NCBI RefSeq assembly: GCF_000003815.2
Contig: NC_049984.1
Span: forward strand, 16,470,069-16,534,068
DNA length: 64,000 bases
Origin: Branchiostoma floridae
Lineage: Eukaryota > Chordata > Leptocardii > Amphioxiformes > Branchiostomatidae
Reading direction: 5' to 3'
Shown: positions 56,481 to 64,000 of the stretch, piece by piece
How the letters are laid out: every line of letters begins with the position of its first letter
How positions within the stretch are numbered: the first letter of the stretch is position 1
Program-made: the position numbers and the translations under genes
The notes under the pieces: model-generated
The model's input: the letters and a program-made list of their open reading frames with translations, nothing else
What the model was told of the DNA's origin: nothing
The model's database searches: none

Positions 56481-57345
56481 GAAACGACCTCGACCCAAAA
56501 CTTCTAACCATCTAACTTTACATTTCAGGGAGCAAAAATAACAGTCCTGGACAGACCTAGTACCTTTTCAAAGAAACAAACTTTTGCCACGTCAATATTC
56601 AAGTAAATGTCTTTCAAACTCAAATTCAAGATATTGGAATTGTAAGTCAGTTTCATTGCGGAACAGCTTGCAAACCAGTTGTTTTTGTCATAGAAAAAAT
56701 ACATCAAATCATCACTAATTTAACATCGTCTCTGGCTTTAAGGTCATGCTTAAATCATTGCATTCTTTCAAATGAAAAGCAATAATTATTACAGTCGTCA
56801 TCGGCAACATAACTCTCTTACAGTGCAGAACGACAGCTTTATCTAAAAATCTGTTCCATGTCGACAGGAGGTTGGTACAAATGCCTCTCCTGTTTTCATG
56901 CCACCTCACTCAATCATCATTTCTAGACATCAAATTTCGGTTATATACAATGTTTTTTTCACGTTTTCGAGAAACATGACAAAAAGGAAAGCCCGATAAA
57001 AACGACTAAAAACGTCAAAAACAGCCGGAGCCTAACCTCTGCTTGCAGAGTAATATACAAGACGTGTTTACTCTAATGCCCACTTGCGGGTCAGGTCCTT
57101 CAATGACGACTCGCGGGACTACTGACCCTCTAGAGGGCTGGAGCAGCATTTTAGAAAGAAAACCCCAAACTGTCAAAACAATCTGTTTTTCTTTTCTTTT
57201 GGGCGGGGATGGGCTGGGTTAGAAAACTTACATTTCGGCTATGTAATCTACGGGAACATAAGAATGTCATACATTCATGGCTGTACACATTTTCTTATGG
57301 TAAACTTTAGTGCGCAAGGAGTTCCCAGACGTTGATATTCTTAAT

Positions 57346-57373
57346 CAAGATGGCGGACGCTGGTCACGTGACC
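57346..57373. promoter_or_regulatory. YY1-like ATGGCGG motif and GGTCACGTGACC E-box palindrome
   Basis: AAGATGGCGG is the classic YY1 initiator-type motif. Six bases on is a perfect 12-bp palindrome containing GTCACGTGAC, the TFE/USF-type consensus. Together with the candidate exon at 57470-57490 this suggests a real, possibly divergent promoter. Confidence 0.4.
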
Positions 57374-57469
57374 CAGGTCCAGATATACATTATATTTCCG
57401 GCAATATAGCAACCAACGATTGATGCAAAAACGTATAAAACCAACTGCATTTGGGTAGATTTCACTTAC

Positions 57470-57490
57470 CTTTGAGTCTTCCTCGGACAT
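57470..57490 (-). CDS. Possible first coding exon of a minus-strand gene (MSEEDSK)
   Basis: Minus strand: ATG at 57490, seven codons MSEEDSK, then AAG|GTAAGTGAA, a perfect donor. Nearby at 57346-57356 is CAAGATGGCGG (YY1-like) and at 57362-57373 the palindrome GGTCACGTGACC (E-box/CLEAR type), as in CpG-type housekeeping promoters. No downstream exon was recognised, so the gene identity is unknown. Confidence 0.35.
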
Positions 57491-58754
57491 TGCTGAACAA
57501 ACTTTGTGAAGAATGATGTAACAAACAGGGAAACGGACCGGGGTCTCCATCGACGGTCGCCATGTGATCTCCGAGTATTTTCTAGCGATTTCTGGTCCAA
57601 GGACCATGTATATACATGTTTTGTACCAAAATATTGCAGCCTGCGATATCAACTCATCCAAGAATACTGTATTTTAATTCATTTTACCCTTCTTTTGTAA
57701 TATAAATTCTGATGTATTACGGTGTATTTTGGTGCATTCCACAAATTAGGGGTACCAGTCATGTATCATGGAAGCGTGGTAATTAAAATGGCATTCGTGT
57801 ACATATTTTGTTAAATTCTTATAAAGAAATACTGCCGAAAACAATAGTAGGTGTTACGAAGCATAAATATTATGTTTCAAGAGAAAGTTAGAAGACAAAA
57901 AGGAAAGATAATCTTTACTGTTAAAACTTTGGATTGGCAATAGTTTTGTTGTTGTTGTTACTTTTGTCGTTGATTGAAAATGGGTACAATCCTGCTCTGA
58001 AAAGATATGTTAATATGAAAGTAGCATGAGTTAACATAAGGAAATGAAATCATTACGCGGCTGGAATTTTTTTGAAAGTACAAAAAAAAGACAAGAATTT
58101 TCATTTTTTCACTTTTGAGCCGCTTGTATCATAGAGGTCTATGTCGTGACAATTTTAGAACATTTCTATAATGTTAATTATTTTGTAGGATTATCGCTTA
58201 TCCAATGCTTATTCATTGAGTTTATCAGATGGTTATTCATTGAGTTTTATCTGTATGCCAAGCAGAGGGAAACAGGGATTCATTCAACCTGTTTGCGTAA
58301 TATGTTTATTGCTAAGGTCACACCAAATTGAAGTGTTTTTAGCAAAGCACATGTAAATGTGTGGAAATCGTCAAGTGACACGTGACAGCAGTGACCAGTC
58401 CAATGGGGGAATGCGTTTAAGAAATATCATTTCTAAAACGAACCAATGAGCTGTGACTGCCAGGTCTTGAAATAACGTAGCAAAAGGTATGTAATGTTGA
58501 TAAGAAATTCAACTTTGAGCAAATCCAGTACGTTCAACAATCTGATGGACTTCAACTAAGCATTTTGCGCGATCCAGTGACTTGCCATGTAAAATCCAGT
58601 GGGGAAATCAAATCCCAGTCCACAAATCGGGACAATGCTGGACGATTGTCACACCATAAAGACAACACTACACTTCTGAAGGACGGACTTTTGTACGCCA
58701 TACTCTATGGTGGTGAAAACGCAGCTTCTACGGTACATCGCCATTCTTCTAAGT

Positions 58755-59060
58755 ACAGAACAGATGTGGTGTGCTCTGATCCATATTCATATTACAACTA
58801 CAGCCAATCTACTCTCAAGGACACGTATACACCTATGTGACTAGGTGTGAAACAGTACATAGCAGATGTGGTATGCTCTATCCATATTCATATTGCACTG
58901 CAGCTGCTCTACACTCAAGGACACGTACTATACACCCATGTGACTAGGTGTGAAACAGTACATAACAGATGTGGCATGCTCTATCCATATTCATATTGCA
59001 CTACAGCTGCTCTACACTCAAGGACACGTATACACCCATGTGACTAGATGTGAAACTGTT
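58755..59060 (+). repeat. ~105-bp tandem repeat, three copies
   Basis: Units share GATGTGGTATGCTCTATCCA, CACTCAAGGACACGTA and CATGTGACTAGGTGTGAAAC. The surrounding 58565-59190 is open on the plus strand for stretches but looks like repeat; no protein family is recognised. Confidence 0.85.
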
Positions 59061-59974
59061 GCAAGAATTCGTAAGACAACTTCATTTGGATCATCTGCGA
59101 TGAAGTTCGTCTCACTTGAAACCAATGCAATGGTGCAGCAAACCGCGGAACTACAGATGCCTGTATCTCAGCTGACCCATGTGATGTAGCGTCACATTTT
59201 TAGTAGGTATAAAAAGACACAAATGATAAATAATATAATGAGTGCAGAATTCTTGCTAAGGACGTGGTCCAATTGAACTGTATGCGTAATGTGAAAAAGG
59301 TCTATCTGTTGGGTCGTTTAAAAATTGACCAGCTCTATGTCTGACAACGCTGTATACAAGGAGACTGTGAAAAGGTCGCAAGTCCTGGCTTATCTTCTGT
59401 GTACTCATCAAGCAACACAATTTGAGGGAACACGGCAGAGTTCATCTACAAGTTCAGATTCAGTGACGAGATTTGTACTTGTTATACGAAAGCTCTGGTA
59501 TGTCACAGTTCATGGTCCTTTTTTTCACAGATTTTGATTATCTATTCTCGTTTTGGTTGACTTTTATGAAAATAATTTTGCTACAAGTACTAAACCTCCA
59601 TTGATTTGGCCCTCTGGCATGTGGTATTGAATATAGTTGTTCCATTTCAAGGTATTTTGTATGGTAATTGAGTCCTAACAACATATAAGTACATTGTATA
59701 TAATCATTACAAGTTAAGCATGTGATAAAAAGTTGTGTTACTTAAGCTTGCCTGCTGTGTGAATTTTTGACACAAATTTTTTTTCTGCGACCATAAGCTA
59801 CTTTTCCTGTCAAATGAATGCATTTATCATTAATTGTTCCTTAGTGAATTTAATTTTGAACTTATTAAAAGATATCAATGGCACCTTCGCCAAGAATATT
59901 ATTTTTTCTAAATCCATTTTCTAATGTATGTATGTATGTATGTGTGTATGTATGCATGCATGTATTTATGTATA

Positions 59975-60188
59975 GACCGATGGATGGATGGATGGATGGA
60001 TGGATGGATGGATGGATGGATGGATGCATGGATGCATGGATGCATGGATGGATGGATGGATGGATGGATGGATGGATGGATGAAAGTATGGATGGATGAA
60101 CAGTATGGATGGATGGATGGATGGGTGGATGGATGGATGGATGGATGGATGGATGGATGGATGGATGGATGGATGGATGGATGGGTGA
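59975..60188 (+). repeat. GGAT tetranucleotide array running into a gap
   Basis: GATGGATG units with GCATGGAT variants, cut by the N run that starts at 60189, which probably broke assembly. Confidence 0.97.
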
Positions 60189-60868
60189 NNNNNNNNNNNN
60201 NNNNNNNNNNNNNNNNNNNNNNNNNNNNNNNNNNNNNNNNNNNNNNNNNNNNNNNNNNNNNNNNNNNNNNNNNNNNNNNNNNNNNNNNNNNNNNNNNNNN
60301 NNNNNNNNNNNNNNNNNNNNNNNNNNNNNNNNNNNNNNNNNNNNNNNNNNNNNNNNNNNNNNNNNNNNNNNNNNNNNNNNNNNNNNNNNNNNNNNNNNNN
60401 NNNNNNNNNNNNNNNNNNNNNNNNNNNNNNNNNNNNNNNNNNNNNNNNNNNNNNNNNNNNNNNNNNNNNNNNNNNNNNNNNNNNNNNNNNNNNNNNNNNN
60501 NNNNNNNNNNNNNNNNNNNNNNNNNNNNNNNNNNNNNNNNNNNNNNNNNNNNNNNNNNNNNNNNNNNNNNNNNNNNNNNNNNNNNNNNNNNNNNNNNNNN
60601 NNNNNNNNNNNNNNNNNNNNNNNNNNNNNNNNNNNNNNNNNNNNNNNNNNNNNNNNNNNNNNNNNNNNNNNNNNNNNNNNNNNNNNNNNNNNNNNNNNNN
60701 NNNNNNNNNNNNNNNNNNNNNNNNNNNNNNNNNNNNNNNNNNNNNNNNNNNNNNNNNNNNNNNNNNNNNNNNNNNNNNNNNNNNNNNNNNNNNNNNNNNN
60801 NNNNNNNNNNNNNNNNNNNNNNNNNNNNNNNNNNNNNNNNNNNNNNNNNNNNNNNNNNNNNNNNNNNN
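60189..60868. other. Assembly gap (N run, 680 bases)
   Basis: Unsequenced; the left side is a GGAT array. Confidence 0.98.
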
Positions 60869-60936
60869 CCAAAATTGTCGATAATCCATCCATACGGACA
60901 AGTGTGAATGGGGCCTTACTGCTAATATAGATATAG

Positions 60937-61070
60937 AATACAACACGGTGTATTCCGTATCGCCCAAGGTATCAGCCCGACCGCGGGTCGGATCGCCCGA
61001 AGGCCGGAGGGTGATCCGACCCGCGGGTGGGCTGGGACCGAGGGTGATACGGAATACACCGTGTTGTATT
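60937..61070. repeat. 134-bp GC-rich hairpin / foldback element
   Basis: AATACAACACGGTGTATTCC at 60937 is mirrored by GGAATACACCGTGTTGTATT ending at 61070. The inner arms CCGCGGGTCGGATC / GATCCGACCCGCGGG also pair, giving an almost continuous hairpin around a short loop at about 61000. Strikingly GC-rich in an AT-rich setting. Confidence 0.85.
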
Positions 61071-61526
61071 TTATTTATGTCATACCCACCTGCGAAAACC
61101 ACTGTTTTGATGCGAAATGTGCCAGAAGTTGAACAAATTTGTTGCCCTCGAAAAAAAGCGTTGCAACAGTACCTAGTAATGTTCCAACGTCCGAATCAGG
61201 TATTCGAACTTTCGATGGCGCCGTACTCGGCCCACTCGAAACAGTTCGATCTTAATATTCGAATGGAGCCCGTGTGATAGAGTCCATTCCAAGACACCAT
61301 GCGGATGTTTGTGGCCATTGTTTAGAATTGATTTTAAAGTTTTGTAATTATATGTCTAGGACATTTGATACTTCAGAAATATTTGTAACACTGTTTCAAC
61401 TTTATAAATATTTCCCTGGTCCTGTAAAACTTTGGAAATATTCATCGTGTGGAATTGGATACTTCTAATGGTTTCTAAATAATGATAACAGCATTCTACC
61501 ATTATCTACCATTTTCTACCATTTTT

Positions 61527-62612
61527 CTCTTCGCCAATGGCGATGAGTATGTTTTTGTCGACTTGGGTCTGTATGTAGGTCAACAGCATATAACTCGAGA
61601 AATTGTGGATGGAACTTTGTGATTTTTGGTAGGTGTGTAGCGGTTGTCAAAAGGAATGCCAAGTTCGAAAACGATTTACCTGGCGTTTTCCTACGGTACT
61701 GCAGCGAGCTTGGTATGTTTTTTGCAGTTTGTTTTGGGCAGCATAAGTCAAAATCTAGCTGGGCGATTTTCAAGAAACTTGGTAGGTGTGTAGCGGTTTT
61801 GGAGAGGAAGGTCAAGTGCGAAAATGGTTTACCTGGCTCTTACCTACGGCGCTGTAGCGGGATTTGTATGTAAGTGCGTTTGTCTGTAAGCAAGATAACT
61901 CGAGAACCCTTGAATGGATCCTGATGATATTTGGTAGGTGGGTGGGGGTCAAGAAAACGAAGGTCAAGTTCGATAATGGGCCCCCTAGTGACTGCCTAAG
62001 GTACTGCAGCAAAACTTTTATTTTTGACACTTCGTGTTTTGGATATGCTGTGGTCATGATTTTTGAGTGGTAGATAGCCCTTGGGGCAGAGAGTAAGTGC
62101 TGTGAGTTTGGACCCCCTAGCGGCTTTTTGGGAACTGCAGGCACCGATTTCCTTTCAAACTTTGAACGAGAATAACTCGAGAACGTGTTGACGGATCATC
62201 AGGATTTTTTGGTATGTAGATAGAATGAGTACTTAAAATAATAATCTACATGGAAAGATGCATTTAATTGTAATCAGTGGCCAATTAACAGAAATAAACT
62301 GTTTTGTATATACATGTATCTCACTTGACCTATATCTATGGACACATCTGTTTGACAGATGTTTGTACTGGAGGAAACACTGACAAGCCGTGAGCTGGAC
62401 ACTGAAAAGCTTGAAATTCTGATTGACCAGGGGTGCTATCAGGTCATCTTGTACAATCAGGTCTTGTTTTGGTAGCATTTGTGGGGTTTGGGGGTAGGTA
62501 CTATTTAGTAATACATGAATAAGACCTTAAAGTCTTAAATAAAGGCATGATTTAGTAATACATGAATAAGACCTTAAAGTCTTGAATAAAGGCATGATTA
62601 TTTGGCGAAGAG
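61527..62612 (-). mobile_element. Nonautonomous terminal-inverted-repeat element, copy 3, with variant but matching termini
   Basis: Inverted copy of the family, with CTCTTCGCCA at 61527-61536 and TGGCGAAGAG at 62603-62612. Both ends differ from copies 1 and 2 yet still match each other. Instead of the octamer-rich part it carries unique sequence at about 62250-62600, including an exon-like ORF. Confidence 0.68.
62359..62475 (+). other. Orphan exon-like ORF with splice acceptor
   Basis: ATG at 62359 directly follows TCTGTTTGACAG, a good acceptor. The 38 residues include LTSRELDTEKLEILIDQGCY and end LFW at TAG 62473. The composition looks protein-like (balanced charged and hydrophobic residues). 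It sits inside a repeat element on the opposite strand to it. It may be a captured exon or chance; the family was not recognised. Confidence 0.3.
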
Positions 62613-62639
62613 ATGGGTTCGTTGAACTCTAGTTTGTAA

Positions 62640-64000
62640 ATGGTTCAGTGGGCTGGGAAGATAGCAATTCACACATCCTTGCAAAGTATGGTTGGGTGCC
62701 ATGAAACAATGGCCCACCACAAAGGATCCACCGGTGAAATCTAAAAATATACAGATACAACAATAGGGCTTACTTTTACGGGGGCAATAAACTAATTTAA
62801 CCATTTGGCGAGGTTTACCATTTTTTGTAAATATTTGTAAATGTGAAATAATCACACAGAGGTTTCACAATTATTCTAAATAAAGATATTTTTGTACAGT
62901 TACTTTCAAAATGTTTCTAAAATATTCAAAGGAATTCAAATATATATGAGTACTTTCTCAGTCAATTTTTTAAAAATAATTTAATTATTGTGGCTCAGAT
63001 ATTCTTTTATTCAAAATAATTCAGACTAATTATAAATATCGCCTAAAAACCCTCATGGTGTCTTGGAATGGACTCTAAGCCCGGGCCGTACGGAAAGTTA
63101 TCACTCGGTCCGGAACACCCGTATCGAACGTTTTCGCGTCACAAGTATGACATAATGTTGGTTATCAAATGTGTCCGTCTATGTACCAAGCAAGGACGTA
63201 ATAATGTCCTTGGACCAAGACAGCTTTTCTGTACCACAGAGGGGAACCAGTGCTATCATGAATTCTGCAATTTGTTAAGTGTATTTTGATGTATGACAGC
63301 AATTCTGACATGTCAATGCCATGTTGTGCTCTTGGGAAAGACACGCGACTTTCCTCTCTCACCTATGGTGTACCTAACTTTGGTTAGGAAGGCAGTGAGA
63401 GGATCCGGAGAGGGATGGGCTCCACTCGTGCAGGGCAAATTTGGGTATTTAGACTGCCTATTCTTAACAATGGAAATCATGACAGAAAGAGGCTGTCAAA
63501 AATCACCTACCTGACTTTTAGAACATGAAAAATTTACGACAGAATTATGTTATACGAGATGGAAACATATTGGAACCTTTTCGCCCCTTTTCACTGCCTT
63601 TAAACAACACCAAAACACCTAACTTCTAACGCCTTCGATAAACATGATTATTGCTAAAAATCGTGTGTGTTTTTTTTTACCACAATATAGAGGTTACACC
63701 CCTTACCTGCAGTATGCACCTCCAAAATCCAAACATATCCCAAGGAAAAACATTTTTACAGGCAGTTTGCCAAGGGTACCTAATCATTTTGAAAGTAGGG
63801 CATCTGCGCGTGTCCGGAAATACTGAACTTTGCCCTCAAATGCCCTGTCCAGGTCATTCTCACCCGCATAAATAAATTTTAAAAAAACTTTTGCACGTAC
63901 TCCAGCGCCATAGTTTTTGGTACTTTCATACTGGTAGGATCATGTGGGGGGAACAGAATATCATGCCTTTATTAGAAAATATTTTTTTGCCTTCGAAAAG
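62640..64000. other. Right end, no gene recognised
   Basis: AT-rich sequence with the inverted-repeat arm at about 63055-63155 and a degenerate SINE-like stretch at about 63310-63440. Short ORFs at 63644-63875 overlap each other in two frames and show no family motif. Confidence 0.45.

Larger units (their letters stand above)
56481..58560. other. Downstream of the LRR gene, sparse
   Basis: AT-rich. Only the candidate promoter/first exon at 57346-57490 stands out. No clear poly(A) signal for the LRR gene was identified close to its stop. Confidence 0.45.
61281..63075. repeat. Long-distance inverted repeat pair flanking element copy 3
   Basis: GAGTCCATTCCAAGACACCAT at 61281-61301 reappears as its reverse complement at about 63055-63075. 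Outward similarity continues with GTCATAC..GCGAAAAC at about 61079-61098 and 63137-63152. This suggests a ~2-kb element (about 61073-63155) that received copy 3 as a nested insertion. Confidence 0.5.

Noticed and set aside
57351-57420. Plus-strand ATGGCGGAC start codon
   Set aside because: The frame closes after a short reading; the motif is better explained as a YY1-type promoter element.
59865-61102. ORFs of 270-380 codons
   Set aside because: They bridge the 680-base N gap and consist of GGAT repeat translation.

Overview
The window looks like part of a cephalochordate (amphioxus, Branchiostoma-type) nuclear genome. This is an inference from four things: vertebrate-like intron-rich transglutaminase genes in a local cluster, a leucine-rich-repeat (LRR) receptor gene with one long coding exon, AT-rich introns packed with short inverted-repeat elements and microsatellites, and two runs of N. 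No bacterial, phage or organellar features were seen.

About 0-48.3 kb holds three paralogous protein-glutamine gamma-glutamyltransferases (transglutaminases), called TG-A, TG-B and TG-C here. TG-A (+, 141-9882) enters from the left edge without its first exons. TG-B (-, 30316 to 12142) is complete: 16 coding exons and 747 residues. TG-C (-, 48282 to 33030) has the same 16-exon plan, but one exon is missing in an N gap, one exon is frameshifted, one exon is partly duplicated, and the motif around the catalytic cysteine is altered. The shared exons from the FEP motif to the penultimate exon are 108, 175, 133, 104, 116, 127, 119, 166, 161 and 137 bp, with identical phases; the only exception is the shortened 111-bp exon of TG-C. 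This fixes the gene models and shows recent tandem or inverted duplication. TG-A and TG-B are convergent; TG-B and TG-C are head-to-tail.

The introns hold most of the non-coding signal. There is a 23-bp satellite in two places, a family of about 1-1.3 kb elements with matched 10-bp terminal inverted repeats and many ATGCAAAT/ATTTGCAT octamers, two MITEs with TTA target duplications, other foldback elements, tRNA-derived SINE-like copies, a possible promoter and first exon on the opposite strand inside a TG-B intron, and long TCTG, GT, GAT and ~105-bp tandem arrays.

About 48.9-53.2 kb is gene-poor: a ~105-bp minisatellite, then a segmental duplication whose second copy lies just upstream of the LRR gene. 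The LRR gene (+, 53232-56480) encodes a signal peptide, about six LRRs, one transmembrane helix and a cytoplasmic tail of about 545 residues. The tail is full of repeated candidate docking motifs: RSxSxP/RRxSxP, RPLPxLP next to YxEI, and nine copies of a 28-residue TYWPWEI unit. This is the best candidate for an undescribed signalling system here.

About 56.5-64 kb has no recognised complete gene. It holds a possible first exon on the minus strand (57470-57490), small tandem repeats, a GGAT array running into an N gap, a long GC-rich hairpin, a third copy of the terminal-inverted-repeat element, and an orphan exon-like ORF.
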